A DNA stretch of 64,000 nt from Enterococcus aquimarinus (lineage in GTDB: Bacteria > Bacillota > Bacilli > Lactobacillales > Enterococcaceae), in NCBI RefSeq assembly GCF_001885765.1, contig NZ_JXKD01000010.1, forward strand, positions 23,094 through 87,093. The letters are read 5' to 3'. Shown here piece by piece: positions 50,968-61,103 of this stretch. The position numbers and the translations under genes were made by a program. How positions within the stretch are numbered: the first letter of the stretch is position 1; every line of letters starts with the position of its first letter. The notes under the pieces were generated by a model. It had not been told where the DNA came from, searched no databases, and worked only from the letters and a program-made list of their open reading frames with translations.

Positions 50968-51680
50968 TTATTTATCCAGCGATTGATTTAAAAGAAGGGC
51001 GTTGTGTCCGTCTTTATCAAGGCGATTTTGCCCAAGAAACGGTTGTGAATCCAGATCCGATTAAGCAAGCCATCGCATTTGAAAAAGCAGGAGCAAAAGC
51101 GTTGCATATCGTGGATTTAGATGGCGCGTTAAGCGGTGATTTAACCAACCTTCAAGTGATTCAAGCGATTTTGGCTGCGATTACGATTCCGATTCAAGTA
51201 GGTGGTGGGATTCGCTCAATGGCTCAAGTTGCGCGTTACCTTGATGCCGGCGTCTCACGTGTGATTATCGGTTCAAAAGCAGTTGAAGATCCCGCGTTTG
51301 TGGCTGAGGCAGTCCAACAATATGGCGATCAGATTGCGGTTGGCATTGATGCCAAAGATGGTTTCGTTGCGACACGTGGCTGGCTAGCTGTTTCGGATCA
51401 AGATTATTTAACCGTGGCAGATCAAATGGCACAACTTGGTGTCAAAACGATTATCTTTACGGATATTGCAAAAGACGGTACGTTAATGGGTCCGAATCTC
51501 GAACAATTACAAGCGATTGCGGCAAAAGTCCCAGATTTACAAATTATTGCGTCTGGTGGTATTAGTTCACGTGAAGATTTAGAAGCTGTCAAAGCTTTAG
51601 GTGTGTACGGTGTGATTTCTGGTAAAGCCTTATACAATGGTAATATCACGATGACAGATGTTGTGGAGGTGGGCGAATGA
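50964..51680 (+). CDS. hisA: ProFAR isomerase HisA
   Basis: This 238-residue half-barrel-duplicated TIM barrel catalyses the Amadori rearrangement of ProFAR. It begins [11 protein letters not shown] with the catalytic aspartate, has VGGGIRSM and the second-half [14 protein letters not shown], and ends with the phosphate-binding [11 protein letters not shown] and GVISGKALY. It overlaps both neighbours by 4 nt, indicating translational coupling. Confidence 0.96.
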   Translation: MIIYPAIDLKEGRCVRLYQGDFAQETVVNPDPIKQAIAFEKAGAKALHIVDLDGALSGDLTNLQVIQAILAAITIPIQVGGGIRSMAQVARYLDAGVSRVIIGSKAVEDPAFVAEAVQQYGDQIAVGIDAKDGFVATRGWLAVSDQDYLTVADQMAQLGVKTIIFTDIAKDGTLMGPNLEQLQAIAAKVPDLQIIASGGISSREDLEAVKALGVYGVISGKALYNGNITMTDVVEVGE

Positions 51681-52438
51681 CCTTAACAAAACGAATTATT
51701 CCTTGCTTAGACGTGACGGCTGGTCGTGTGGTCAAAGGCGTAAACTTTGTTGATTTACAAGATATCGGCAATCCAGTTGAAATTGCCAAAGCGTATTCCG
51801 ATGCGGGCGCAGATGAGCTCGTGTTTCTTGATATCACCGCGACCGTGGAGGAACGTAAAACGATGGTCGATGTGGTTCGTGAAACGGCTGCGGAAGTGTT
51901 TATTCCGTTAACAGTCGGTGGTGGCATTCAGTCCGTTGCCGATATGCAAGAATTACTGAGAGCTGGCGCGGACAAAGTTTCTTTAAATTCGGCTGCTTTA
52001 AAACGACCAGTGTTGATTCAAGAAGGTGCACTCAAATTTGGCAATCAATGTATTGTGGTGGCAATTGACGCGAAATATGATGAAGCAACGCATTCTTGGC
52101 ATGTTTATAGTCAAGGCGGACGCGTCGATACTGGCTTAGACGTCATTGAATGGGCAAAGCGCGCGGTGGATCTTGGTGCGGGTGAAATTTTACTGACAAG
52201 TATGGACGGCGATGGTACAAAAGATGGGTATGATTTAGCTTTAACAAAAGCCGTAGCCGATGCGGTCAATGTACCGGTTATTGCTTCTGGAGGTTGTGGG
52301 AGCGTGCAGCACATGGTGGATGTTTTTAAACAAACGCAGGCTTCCGCGGCGTTGGCGGCTTCTATTTTCCATTATGGAGAATTAGAGATTGGCGCGATTA
52401 AACAAGCATTAGCGACAGAAGGGATTGTTGTCCGATGA
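51677..52438 (+). CDS. hisF: Imidazole glycerol phosphate synthase, cyclase subunit HisF
   Basis: HisF is the cyclase partner of HisH. The 253-residue TIM barrel starts [16 protein letters not shown] with the catalytic aspartate, has [10 protein letters not shown] and the second catalytic aspartate in [13 protein letters not shown], and the phosphate loop ASGGCGS. It overlaps hisA and hisI by 4 nt each. Confidence 0.97.
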   Translation: MTLTKRIIPCLDVTAGRVVKGVNFVDLQDIGNPVEIAKAYSDAGADELVFLDITATVEERKTMVDVVRETAAEVFIPLTVGGGIQSVADMQELLRAGADKVSLNSAALKRPVLIQEGALKFGNQCIVVAIDAKYDEATHSWHVYSQGGRVDTGLDVIEWAKRAVDLGAGEILLTSMDGDGTKDGYDLALTKAVADAVNVPVIASGGCGSVQHMVDVFKQTQASAALAASIFHYGELEIGAIKQALATEGIVVR

Positions 52439-52761
52439 TTACACCCGATTTTTCAAAAGGCTTAGTGCCAGCAATTATTACAGACGCTCAGACGAATGAA
52501 GTCTTAATGCTCGCTTATATGAATGAAGAAAGTTACGCGAAAACGGTCGAAACGAATCAAACCTGGTTTTATTCTCGCTCGCGTCAAGAACTCTGGCACA
52601 AAGGGGCAACGAGTGGTCACACGCAAGCGGTGAAACGAATTGACATCGATTGCGACCGTGATACCTTACTTATTCGTGTCGTACAAACCGGCGCGGCTTG
52701 TCATACCGGTGAAAGAAGTTGTTTTTTCCAAAAGGTAAAAGAGGTGGATGCAGATGCATAG
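52435..52761 (+). CDS. hisI: Phosphoribosyl-AMP cyclohydrolase HisI
   Basis: The 108-residue protein is the stand-alone cyclohydrolase. It has [25 protein letters not shown], and the metal-binding [14 protein letters not shown] followed by [11 protein letters not shown] with the zinc-binding cysteines. In this organism HisI and HisE are separate genes that overlap slightly rather than a fusion. Confidence 0.96.
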   Translation: MITPDFSKGLVPAIITDAQTNEVLMLAYMNEESYAKTVETNQTWFYSRSRQELWHKGATSGHTQAVKRIDIDCDRDTLLIRVVQTGAACHTGERSCFFQKVKEVDADA

Positions 52762-53074
52762 TTTAGTGGAATTATATGATGAAATCCTTGCGCGTCAACT
52801 CGCGCCCAAAGAGGGATCGTATACAACGTATTTATTTTCAAAAGGACTTGATAAAATTTTAAAAAAAGTCGGCGAAGAAGCAACAGAAGTCGTGATTGCA
52901 GCAAAAAATCATGACAAACAGGAGCTGATTGCCGAAACAGCTGACTTATTTTATCATACCCTTGTGTTATTAGCGGAAGAAGGCGTTTCGTTAACTGAAA
53001 TCGAGGCCGAGTTAGAAAGTCGCCAAGGAAAAATCAGTCAAACCAAAGATCGTGCGACGATTACGGATTTGTAG
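52754..53074 (+). CDS. hisE: Phosphoribosyl-ATP pyrophosphatase HisE
   Basis: The start at 52754 is chosen because GAGGTGG is 6 nt away, while an ATG at 52748 is too close. The 106-residue helical protein has [25 protein letters not shown] and ETADLFYH, the metal-binding helices of the family. It overlaps hisI by 8 nt. It removes pyrophosphate from PR-ATP, the second step of the pathway. Confidence 0.95.
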   Translation: MHSLVELYDEILARQLAPKEGSYTTYLFSKGLDKILKKVGEEATEVVIAAKNHDKQELIAETADLFYHTLVLLAEEGVSLTEIEAELESRQGKISQTKDRATITDL

Positions 53075-53087
53075 AAAGGATCAACGT

Positions 53088-54164
53088 ATGAAAGAAAAAG
53101 CAACTTTAGCCAGCTTAAGTCCCTATGTCCCGGGCCGCCCAATTGCAGACGTTCAAAAAGAATTCAAGCTCGATAAGGTCGTAAAACTTGCTTCAAACGA
53201 AAATCCATTTGGCTTTTCTCAGCGAGTGCAAGAAGCGCTGGCACAGTCTTTGACCGGGTTAGAGTATTACCCTGATGGTGGGGCGAAAGCATTAAAAAAA
53301 GCGATTGCGAATGTGAACCAAGTATCCGAAGAACGAATTCTTGTCGGTGCCGGACTAGATGATGTGATTCAAATCATCTCGCGCTCTTTGTTGAGCCCGG
53401 GGGATGAGATTATTGTAGCGGATCCGACATTTTCACAATATGAACTGCATGCAGTGATTGAAGGCGCAAAAGTCGTGAAAGTACCGGTAAAACAATCGTC
53501 GGGAGAAATGGATTTAGAAGCGATGCTTGAAGCCATCACCGCAAAAACAAAAATCATTTGGTTGTGTAATCCAAATAATCCAACGGGAACGTACCTTCCT
53601 CAGTCGTTGATTCGCGCGTTTATTGAAAAAGTACCGACAGATGTTCTTGTGATAAGTGATGAAGCGTATCAGGAATATGTGACAGACGAAGCCATTTCAA
53701 CGAGTTTGCCACTGCTAGAGACGCTATCCAACATCATCGTGATGCGGACGTTCTCAAAAGCTTATGGCTTAGCCGGACTAAGAATCGGCTATGCGATTAT
53801 TCCAACGACAGTTAGTCGCGCTTTTGATATCGTCCGACCGCCTTTTAATACGAGTACCATCGCCCAAAAAGCGGCGATTGTGGCTTTAGAAGATCAAGCG
53901 TTTATTGAACACAGCGTAGCGGTCAATCAGGAAGAATTAGCGAAGTGGGAAACTTTCCTTGAAGCAAAACAATTGCCCTATTATCATTCGCAAGCGAACT
54001 TTATTTTCTTTGATGTCAAGCAAGATAGTAAAGCCTTAGCTCATCAATTGATGCAAAGAGGATTTATTGTACGGGCAGGATTGCGACCAGAATGGTTACG
54101 GATTACGATTGGCCATGCAGCAGATAACCAAGCGATCCGAACGATTTTAGAAGAATTATTATAA
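53088..54164 (+). CDS. hisC: Histidinol-phosphate aminotransferase HisC
   Basis: This 358-residue class I/II aminotransferase uses PLP to convert imidazole-acetol phosphate to histidinol phosphate. It has the segment KLASNENPFG near 35, CNPNNPTG near 160, ISDEAYQEY with the PLP-contacting residues, and the PLP lysine in RTFSKAYGLAGLRIGY near 225. The start at 53088 follows AAAGGATCAACGT; a longer in-frame start inside hisE is unlikely. It ends the operon. Confidence 0.95.
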   Translation: MKEKATLASLSPYVPGRPIADVQKEFKLDKVVKLASNENPFGFSQRVQEALAQSLTGLEYYPDGGAKALKKAIANVNQVSEERILVGAGLDDVIQIISRSLLSPGDEIIVADPTFSQYELHAVIEGAKVVKVPVKQSSGEMDLEAMLEAITAKTKIIWLCNPNNPTGTYLPQSLIRAFIEKVPTDVLVISDEAYQEYVTDEAISTSLPLLETLSNIIVMRTFSKAYGLAGLRIGYAIIPTTVSRAFDIVRPPFNTSTIAQKAAIVALEDQAFIEHSVAVNQEELAKWETFLEAKQLPYYHSQANFIFFDVKQDSKALAHQLMQRGFIVRAGLRPEWLRITIGHAADNQAIRTILEELL

Positions 54165-54166
54165 GG

Positions 54167-54212
54167 AAAAAAGAGTATAATCGAAATTGATTATACTCTT
54201 TTCTCTTTTTTT
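54167..54212 (+). terminator. Intrinsic terminator of the his operon
   Basis: AAAAGAGTATAATC (54169-54182) pairs perfectly with GATTATACTCTTTT (54189-54202), followed by CTCTTTTTTTT. Confidence 0.92.
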
Positions 54213-54301
54213 TGAAATTTACGCTATAATAGAGGTGAGGATAAAAAATGTTGAAATATAATTAATCGTTTTAATCAGGTATTTCATTTAGGAGGATATG
54301 A

Positions 54302-55342
54302 ATGATAGTTGGATTGGTAGCTAATATCGGTATCATTATTTTAAATATTTATGTCATTTTTAAAATAAATCCAAGTTCTTTAAATAAAGAAAATTTTACG
54401 CGAAAACAAATCATCTATTATATTTTTTTTGAGACGTTGGCGGGCTTTTGGTTGATGACCAATGCCACCATTATTGGCAATACACGATTTGATTTGCGGT
54501 TAGTCTTATTTTCTTTAGGTTTTAAATATTTAGGATGGAAGGTCATGAGTCCAGCCGTCCTGTTCATTGCCATTAGTCGTTTTATGTTGGACAGCTCCTT
54601 CGCCTCTTGGATCAATTTATTCTTAGCGATGGTTTTATTAATCACCTTACCTTTTTTAACGACCTACTTAGAAAAGAAAGTCAGCCCGAATAAGCAGCTC
54701 TATGGATTAGTTACTTATAATGCCTTAATCATGTCGCCTTTTGCAATTTATTCTACGGGAAAAGTGTGGGAACCATTGGGGATTTTATTCTTGTTACTTT
54801 TGGTCAGTTATCTGTTGATTTATTTTCTCAACTACGTCATTTTAGAATTGCAAACGATTTTTGTTGGCGCGACAATTGATGATCTGACACAATTACATAA
54901 TGTTCGTACTTTTCGTGAAGTGATTAACAAGCATTCATCGGAGAAGGATGCGACAATTATTATGATTGATATCGATCATTTTAAATATTATAACGATCAA
55001 TATGGCCATTCTGTTGGAGATCAAATCTTACAAGAAGTGGGCTTTGTTTTTAATCATTACTCAACGAAAAATACACGAATTTATCGCATCGGTGGCGATG
55101 AGTTTGCGATTCTTTTTTTTAATCAATCGCCAGAAAGTATTCAGGCTTATATCTCAGCTGTTCAAAAAGCGATTGGTAATATTGAAGTAAGTGTTGGTGG
55201 CGAAATCCTAACCGTACAACTTTCAATTGGTCAGGCAGTTCAACAAAACGAAGAAAGTTTAACTCAAACGTTACAAAGAGCGGATAAATATTTGTATCAA
55301 GCAAAAAATAATGGACGCAACCAATTACAATCGGATCGCTAG
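54302..55342 (+). CDS. Membrane-bound GGDEF protein (probable diguanylate cyclase)
   Basis: The 346-residue protein has about six membrane segments in the first 185 residues, resembling sensor modules of the 5TM/LytS type, then a GGDEF domain (about 190-345). The active-site motif is intact, G264-GDEF268, preceded by the metal-binding MIDIDHFKYYND. The RxxD inhibitory site usually found five residues upstream is absent. It would make cyclic di-GMP from GTP. No EAL domain or c-di-GMP receptor is seen in the window. Confidence 0.88.
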   Translation: MIVGLVANIGIIILNIYVIFKINPSSLNKENFTRKQIIYYIFFETLAGFWLMTNATIIGNTRFDLRLVLFSLGFKYLGWKVMSPAVLFIAISRFMLDSSFASWINLFLAMVLLITLPFLTTYLEKKVSPNKQLYGLVTYNALIMSPFAIYSTGKVWEPLGILFLLLLVSYLLIYFLNYVILELQTIFVGATIDDLTQLHNVRTFREVINKHSSEKDATIIMIDIDHFKYYNDQYGHSVGDQILQEVGFVFNHYSTKNTRIYRIGGDEFAILFFNQSPESIQAYISAVQKAIGNIEVSVGGEILTVQLSIGQAVQQNEESLTQTLQRADKYLYQAKNNGRNQLQSDR

Positions 55343-55540
55343 CGTGTTTTTTTGTTGTAAAATCTCTTTTTTTTAGAAGGAGAGTTGCCTGATTCGTAAG
55401 GAAATAAGAACGATAACTGGCAAAAAATAGAAGTATAAAAGACAGCAGCTTTGGCTGACTGAGGCGAATGAGCAATTTGGTAGACCGTCATTAAAAACAT
55501 ATGTTAGAATTACTTATCAATTGATAAGGGAGTGTTTGGA

Positions 55541-55954
55541 ATGTGGAATGTAATCCGTTTATATTTGTTAAGTGCAGCTGTATTTTTGGTTTTTGATTTG
55601 TTTTGGTTATTAGTTGTTTCAAAGAAAATGTATCAACAATTTATTGGTCATTTAACCGGAGAAGTTCGTATGGGCCCTGCTATCATCTTTTATTTGCTGT
55701 ATATCGTCGGTGTTTTATACTTTGTGTTATTACCAGGAATAGAAAGAGGCAACATTTGGTATGTGATTGGTTCAGGTGCTTTGTTTGGCCTAATGTGTTA
55801 TGCGACGTATGATTTAACCAATTTAGCAACGCTTAAAGGATGGCCAGTGACCATGACAGTGATCGACCTTGTCTGGGGAGCATTTGTGACAGGTGCGACA
55901 TCGGGTATTGTGTATTGGCTAAACACCCTATTGTTTGGAGGAGGAAAGATTTAG
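55541..55954 (+). CDS. DUF2177 family membrane protein
   Basis: The start at 55541 follows GGGAGTGTTTGGA. The 137-residue protein has four hydrophobic segments and the DUF2177 features FDLFWL in the first segment, MGPAIIFYLLYIVG, and the ATYDLTNLATLKGWP segment followed by DLVWGAFVTG. The biochemical role of this family is unknown. It is the first gene of a three-gene unit; its TAG overlaps the GTG start of the next gene. Confidence 0.82.
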   Translation: MWNVIRLYLLSAAVFLVFDLFWLLVVSKKMYQQFIGHLTGEVRMGPAIIFYLLYIVGVLYFVLLPGIERGNIWYVIGSGALFGLMCYATYDLTNLATLKGWPVTMTVIDLVWGAFVTGATSGIVYWLNTLLFGGGKI

Positions 55955-57747
55955 TGGAGGAGTTAGACAATCAGCGCGTTTTAGATAGTTTTATGGGCGG
56001 CGCTTTAAATTTATTAGCGGAGAAAGATGATTTAAATAAAATCAATGTTTTTCCCGTGGCTGATGGGGATACTGGAAGCAATCTGGCTTCATTGATGCAA
56101 GCTATCTTGGACCGAGTTGATCCGAATACGCCTTCGGTAAATATGACATTAAATAGCGTTGCCACGGCTTCTTTAATAGGTGCTCGAGGGAATTCGGGGA
56201 TTATTTTTGCTCAGTATTTAAATGCTGTTGCGCGCATGTTTGAGCAAGGTGAACAAAATGCCTTAGGTTTTGCTTCTTCTTTTGAAAAAGCGGTACCAGA
56301 AGCCTATCAAGCTTTGTTAGAACCAAAAGAAGGAACGATTTTAACGGTAATGCGCGTCTGGTCTGAATCGTTGTATGAACGTTTCTTGAAAGAAGGGACT
56401 TTGGAAAAAGCCTTGATTTTTGCTGAGAAAAAAGCGTATGAAGCGGTCAAACAAACAGAATTTCAACTAAGTGTGTTACGAAAAAATCAATTAGTCGACT
56501 CAGGTGCTAAAGGTTTTTATCGGTTTATCGAAGGGTTCACGGATACCTACTGTAATAAAGAAAAAAAATCTGTTTTAACCAATCGAATGTCGAAGCCAAC
56601 GATGGAGTTCTCAGAAGTGGAGTACTTAACCGAAGAACCAACACATCGCTATTGTTCAGAATTCTTATTAAAAGATGTGCAGATTGAGTTGCCATTTTTA
56701 AAAGAACACTTACAATCACAAGGCGACTCATTAATTTTAGCGGGAAGTAAGTCACAACTGAAAGTCCATATCCATACGGATCGTCCGCAAGAAGTTTTAA
56801 AAGAATTAGAAACGCATGGGACAATTACCCATCAAAAAGTCGACGATATGTTACTTCAGTTTTCTGTCACAAAACAGCCAAAATACAAAATTGCGATTGT
56901 CACAGATTCGATTGCTGATTTGCCAAAAGAATTTCTATTAGAAGAGCAAATTCATGTGCTACCGATGAATATTTTAAACGATTCAGCCAGCTATCTAGAT
57001 AAATACACGATTGATAGTTCGATTGTTCATGATAAAATAAAAAACAATCAAAAATTGAGTACGGCGCAACCAAGTATTCAAAGTGTTGATTCGTTATTGT
57101 CATTTTTAGAAGATAAATATGAGGAAATTTTAGTCATCACGGTCTCTTCAAAATTAAGTGGAACGTATCAATTACTGAAACAACGGATTACCGCTCGTTC
57201 GATGGCGCAAGATCGCATTGTGGTCATCGATTCTAAATTAAATTCGGTTGCTCAAGGATTGCTAGTTGAAACAGCCGTTCAAGCGATTAAAAAAGGCGAT
57301 TCTTTTGCTCAAGTCATTCAAACAGTCGAGGATACGATTGCGCGCTGCTTTATCTATGTGGCGGTTGCTGATATTGCGCCGATGGTTCAATCGGGACGAA
57401 TTCCAAAAGGTTTAGGAAAAATTGCTCAAGCCTTGCATTTATATCCGATTGTCAGTCTCAGTCCAGAAGGCGAGGGTAAATTGAGCGGTATTGCGTTTAG
57501 TCAAAAAGGGACTGAAAAGAAAATTCTGAAGAAAGTGAATGCGCTTTTGAAGAAGGATCAGATTGAGGCGCTAGCGATTACTCACGCTGACAATGCGCCA
57601 AAAGCACAAGACGTCAAAAAGCGTTTAGCTATAACACCAGCGAATCTTACTGTAAATGTGGTTGAGAGTTCAGCGGCTATTGCTATTAGTGCTGGCGTTG
57701 GGTGTGTTGCCGTGGCTGGAATTGTGAAAAAGGAGGACAACGCATGA
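55954..57747 (+). CDS. DAK2-DegV fusion protein (FakA-FakB-like fatty acid kinase)
   Basis: The GTG start at 55954 follows GGAGGAGGAAAG and gives 597 residues. The N-terminal DAK2 domain has the metal/ATP-binding motif D37-GDTGSN43 and GARGNSGII; a FakA-type middle region follows. From about residue 310 a complete DegV domain begins with [12 protein letters not shown], with the fatty-acid-binding SSKLSGTYQ and SGRIPKG segments. In staphylococci FakA (kinase) and FakB (fatty acid carrier) are separate proteins that make acyl phosphate; here both are in one chain. Flanking genes encode membrane proteins, suggesting a lipid-related task. Confidence 0.88.
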   Translation: MEELDNQRVLDSFMGGALNLLAEKDDLNKINVFPVADGDTGSNLASLMQAILDRVDPNTPSVNMTLNSVATASLIGARGNSGIIFAQYLNAVARMFEQGEQNALGFASSFEKAVPEAYQALLEPKEGTILTVMRVWSESLYERFLKEGTLEKALIFAEKKAYEAVKQTEFQLSVLRKNQLVDSGAKGFYRFIEGFTDTYCNKEKKSVLTNRMSKPTMEFSEVEYLTEEPTHRYCSEFLLKDVQIELPFLKEHLQSQGDSLILAGSKSQLKVHIHTDRPQEVLKELETHGTITHQKVDDMLLQFSVTKQPKYKIAIVTDSIADLPKEFLLEEQIHVLPMNILNDSASYLDKYTIDSSIVHDKIKNNQKLSTAQPSIQSVDSLLSFLEDKYEEILVITVSSKLSGTYQLLKQRITARSMAQDRIVVIDSKLNSVAQGLLVETAVQAIKKGDSFAQVIQTVEDTIARCFIYVAVADIAPMVQSGRIPKGLGKIAQALHLYPIVSLSPEGEGKLSGIAFSQKGTEKKILKKVNALLKKDQIEALAITHADNAPKAQDVKKRLAITPANLTVNVVESSAAIAISAGVGCVAVAGIVKKEDNA

Positions 57748-58517
57748 TTTACTGGACCGTTGCGTTGGTTTTACTTGCCTATTTTGTCACTTGGTTCATT
57801 ATTTCGACAGTCAAGAATAATTACGGACTCGTTGATATTGCTTGGGGATTAGGTTTCGTGGTTGTTGGCTGGACAAGTTTGATTGTTAGCGGACAGTTAC
57901 GCATACAAACAACAATCATTTTGTTATTTGTATCTCTTTGGGGCCTACGCCTGTTTTGGCATCTAGTGAAGAGAAACTGGAATAGCCCAGAAGACTACCG
58001 TTATGTCAATATGCGAAAAAGCTGGGGAACGACTTTAGTCCATTTAAAAGCTTTCATAAATGTATTTGTTCTTCAAGGTGTCTTATTATTTATTATCTCA
58101 TTACCAATCATGCATAGTTTCACACAAGCAACGACTGGATTACAGTGGTGGCAACTATTAGGTGTCATGATTTGGTTAATTGGCTTTTACTTTGAGGTAG
58201 TGGGTGATCGACAGTTAGAAAATTTCAAAAAGAATAAACAAAATAAAGGGAAGCTATTAACAGATGGTTTATGGTCACTGACTAGACACCCTAATTACTT
58301 TGGTGAAGCGATTTGTTGGTGGGGAATCTTCTTGATTTCGCTAACAGGTCTCGGAAATAGTTGGTTAATCATTAGTCCAATTGTGATCAATTTATTGTTG
58401 GTATTCGTTTCAGGAGTGCCTTTACTTGAAGAGAAATACAAAGAGCGTGAAGATTTTAAAGTTTATGCTAGTAAAACACCCAAATTTTTCCCAATCATTG
58501 GAAAAAAAGGGTTGTAA
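57744..58517 (+). CDS. DUF1295 / steroid-5-alpha-reductase-like membrane protein
   Basis: The start at 57744 overlaps the previous stop by 4 nt, behind AGGAGGACAACGC. The 257-residue protein has six or seven membrane segments and the family signatures [14 protein letters not shown] near the start and [15 protein letters not shown] near 178, the latter shared with isoprenylcysteine methyltransferases and 5-alpha reductases, where it helps bind the cofactor. A membrane-lipid reductase or methyltransferase activity is plausible. It closes the three-gene unit before a terminator. Confidence 0.83.
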   Translation: MIYWTVALVLLAYFVTWFIISTVKNNYGLVDIAWGLGFVVVGWTSLIVSGQLRIQTTIILLFVSLWGLRLFWHLVKRNWNSPEDYRYVNMRKSWGTTLVHLKAFINVFVLQGVLLFIISLPIMHSFTQATTGLQWWQLLGVMIWLIGFYFEVVGDRQLENFKKNKQNKGKLLTDGLWSLTRHPNYFGEAICWWGIFLISLTGLGNSWLIISPIVINLLLVFVSGVPLLEEKYKEREDFKVYASKTPKFFPIIGKKGL

Positions 58518-58553
58518 TTGAAACGATAGAAAAAATAGGATTTTATAACTGTT

Positions 58554-58597
58554 AGTGTTGAAGATGGATATTCGTATCATTCTTCAACACTTTTTTC
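58554..58597 (+). terminator. Intrinsic terminator of the DUF2177-DAK/DegV-DUF1295 unit
   Basis: AGTGTTGAAGA (58554-58564) pairs perfectly with TCTTCAACACT (58581-58591), followed by TTTTTC. Confidence 0.9.
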
Positions 58598-58776
58598 TGT
58601 CTTTAAAACGTTTCTAACTCTCAATCGTGAAGGGGGCGAATAGTTGTCCTTTGAACTAAATATGCATTCTTGTTGGTGGCTTATCGTTTTTGAATGAACG
58701 AACAGGGTCTTGCTTGAAATAATCGCTTTTCTAAGATAATCTTAAGTGATTAGAAGATTAGGAACGGTGGTGCTAG

Positions 58777-59568
58777 ATGAATATTAATAATTTTGGGCTA
58801 TTAAATACGTTATTTGGCATTATCAATAATGGTGAGCAAGATAATGATTACGCGGTGGCGGCTTTTCTTTTGCGTAATATCGACCGCGTACAAGATCTTT
58901 CAGTGAACGAAGTCATTGATCAAGCATATACGACTCGTTCAGCCGTTCGCCGCTTTTGCCAACGAATTGGCTATGATAATTTCAGCCAGTTCAAACAATC
59001 GATTACTCAGATTATTTTCCCGAGTAATTTAACGTATCGTCAATTTTCAACGATTCATGATTATCGAAAGCAGCGTTCTTTCGAAATCCAAACAATGGTA
59101 GACGATATCAATACAGTGATGACCGATGAGCAAATTGGGGAGATTGCGACTTTGCTTCATCAATACGAACGGGTTATTCTCGTTTGTGCGAATAACTCTA
59201 GTGGCGATTTGGTTCGTTTTCAACAAGAATTGCTGTTTGCCAATAAAATTGTCTCGGTTGTTTCTGATATTTATACGGCGAATAATAGTTTAAATGCGGT
59301 CGATGAAGAAACCTTGCTACTATTAGTCTCGACTTCTGGGACATTTGCCTTGGAAGCCAATCAATGGCTACAATCCTTGCCTGGACATAAAATCCTGATT
59401 ACGGGAAATACCGACCCACGCTTTAAACAAACGTACGACCAAATTTACTGGATTAGTCAGCAGCATATTGAGAATGATTTTTCGGGTGTCTACGGCAAGT
59501 ATGGCATGACCTATTTATTTGATTTAATTGCAGAATACTATCTTTTTCAATTCATGCCTAAAAAGTAG
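58777..59568 (+). CDS. RpiR/MurR-family regulator with SIS domain
   Basis: The 263-residue protein has an RpiR-type helix-turn-helix (about 1-75, with TRSAVRRFCQRIGYDNFSQFK spanning the recognition helix) and a SIS sugar-phosphate-binding domain (about 110-250, with LLLVSTSGTFALE). Such regulators respond to phosphosugars or related ligands. It is followed by an M24-fold protein gene with a palindrome between them, so it probably controls that gene. Confidence 0.88.
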   Translation: MNINNFGLLNTLFGIINNGEQDNDYAVAAFLLRNIDRVQDLSVNEVIDQAYTTRSAVRRFCQRIGYDNFSQFKQSITQIIFPSNLTYRQFSTIHDYRKQRSFEIQTMVDDINTVMTDEQIGEIATLLHQYERVILVCANNSSGDLVRFQQELLFANKIVSVVSDIYTANNSLNAVDEETLLLLVSTSGTFALEANQWLQSLPGHKILITGNTDPRFKQTYDQIYWISQQHIENDFSGVYGKYGMTYLFDLIAEYYLFQFMPKK

Positions 59569-59570
59569 TC

Positions 59571-59585
59571 GTTCAAAATTTGAAC
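59571..59585 (+). promoter_or_regulatory. Palindrome between rpiR and the M24 gene
   Basis: GTTCAAA-A-TTTGAAC is a perfect 7-bp inverted repeat just after the rpiR stop, about 20 bp upstream of an extended -10 (TGGTATACT, 59604-59612). It could be the RpiR operator; a short T run after it also allows weak termination. Confidence 0.5.
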
Positions 59586-59717
59586 AATTTCTTTTTTTTA
59601 GATTTGGTATACTCATTTATGTAAGTGTGATGACGCGGCTAACATAATGGCCGTTGATACTGTCAAAAAGTATTTTCAACAGTCATGCAACACCGAACGT
59701 TCAAGGAGGAAAAAAAG

Positions 59718-61100
59718 ATGAAAATTGACGTAAAAAAAGTTCCACAACCGGCATTCGATCATGAAAATAAACGAGTGTTTTTATCTGATGAAACGATTGA
59801 GAAAAGAAAGCAAGCAATTTTAGCGCTTATGAAAAAATACCAATTCAGTTCGCTCATAATCTACGCGGATAAAGAACATGGAAGTAACTTTGAATATTTA
59901 ACCGGCTTTATTCCACGCTTTGAAGAAGCACTTCTTGTTTTAAATAGTGATGGTTCAAGCACGCTTGTGTTAGGAAATGAAAATGTTAATAAAGTAAAAT
60001 ACGCACGAATTGCAAGTAAAGGCGTGAAATGCCCGTTCTTTTCTCTTCCGAATCAACCGATGGATTTTACAGCGACGATGAAAGATTACTTAGTGGAAGC
60101 GAACATCGATGCATCCGAACGGGTTGGTTTAGTTGGCTGGAAGTTACTTTCAGCGCAGCTAGAAGATTTTGTTCAATTGTTTGATATTCCAGAATGGATT
60201 GTGTCTGGAATCAAAGAAGTAGTGGGTGAAGAGAAGGTCTGGAATGCGACAGCTTTATTCATCGATGCAAGTGAAGGGGCACGTGTCGTGAACAATGCCA
60301 ATGAAATTGCGTTTTATGAGTATGGGGCATCGTTAGCATCCGATGGCGTTTTAGCAGCCATGAATCAATTAGAAGTTGGTGTTTCTGAAACGACAGTAGG
60401 CGATCAATTAAATAAAGAGGGTCAATATAACTCCGTTGTCACGATTGCGGCTTTTGGGGAACGCTTTGCACATGCGAACCTTTATCCAACTGAAAAAACA
60501 TTATCCCATGGCGATAAAGTAGCGTTAACCGTTGCTTACAAAGGAGGATTGTCTAGTCGCAGTGGTTATGCGGTTCAGACAAAAGAAGAATTAGAACAAG
60601 TCGATCCAGGCTATTTCACCGAAATGGTGGTGCCTTATTTTTCAGCCTATCATTTTTGGTTAGAGCAAATAAAAATTGGCGCAAACGCTGGCGAATTTTT
60701 TGCGGCCTTTAATACGTTCTTCCCGCAAAAAACACATGGCTGGGAGTTGTGTCCTGGACATCTTGTGGCGGATGAGGAATGGTTGTCTTCGCCATTTTAT
60801 TCAGGATCAAACGCGACCGTTAAAAGTGGGATGATTTTCCAATTAGATTTTATTCCGGTTCATCCAAAGCATCATGGGGTATCGGCAGAAAGTACCTTAG
60901 TGCTTGCGGATGCGTCGTTGCGAGCGGAAATTCAAACTCAATATCCGCAATTATGGGACAGAATGGTAGAACGTCGTCGTTACTTGAAAGAGGTACTAGG
61001 AATCGACTTAAAAGAAGAAGTGTTACCAATGTGTAGTACTTTAGGTTATCTTCGCCCGTACTTATTAAATCAAGAGGCAGCTTTAGTGGTCTCATCATAA
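59718..61100 (+). CDS. M24-fold protein (Xaa-Pro peptidase/creatinase family) with degenerate metal site
   Basis: The start at 59718 follows AAGGAGG. The 460-residue protein has an N-terminal creatinase-like domain (about 25-180) and a C-terminal pita-bread domain (about 190-450). In active M24 peptidases two aspartates, a histidine and two glutamates hold the metals. Here the strand that should carry the aspartates reads VALTVAYKGGLSSRSGY, without them, and the first glutamate is replaced in FQLDFIP. It may be a metal-free hydrolase like creatinase or a binding protein. It is probably controlled by the RpiR regulator upstream. Confidence 0.8.
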   Translation: MKIDVKKVPQPAFDHENKRVFLSDETIEKRKQAILALMKKYQFSSLIIYADKEHGSNFEYLTGFIPRFEEALLVLNSDGSSTLVLGNENVNKVKYARIASKGVKCPFFSLPNQPMDFTATMKDYLVEANIDASERVGLVGWKLLSAQLEDFVQLFDIPEWIVSGIKEVVGEEKVWNATALFIDASEGARVVNNANEIAFYEYGASLASDGVLAAMNQLEVGVSETTVGDQLNKEGQYNSVVTIAAFGERFAHANLYPTEKTLSHGDKVALTVAYKGGLSSRSGYAVQTKEELEQVDPGYFTEMVVPYFSAYHFWLEQIKIGANAGEFFAAFNTFFPQKTHGWELCPGHLVADEEWLSSPFYSGSNATVKSGMIFQLDFIPVHPKHHGVSAESTLVLADASLRAEIQTQYPQLWDRMVERRRYLKEVLGIDLKEEVLPMCSTLGYLRPYLLNQEAALVVSS

Positions 61101-61103
61101 ATC

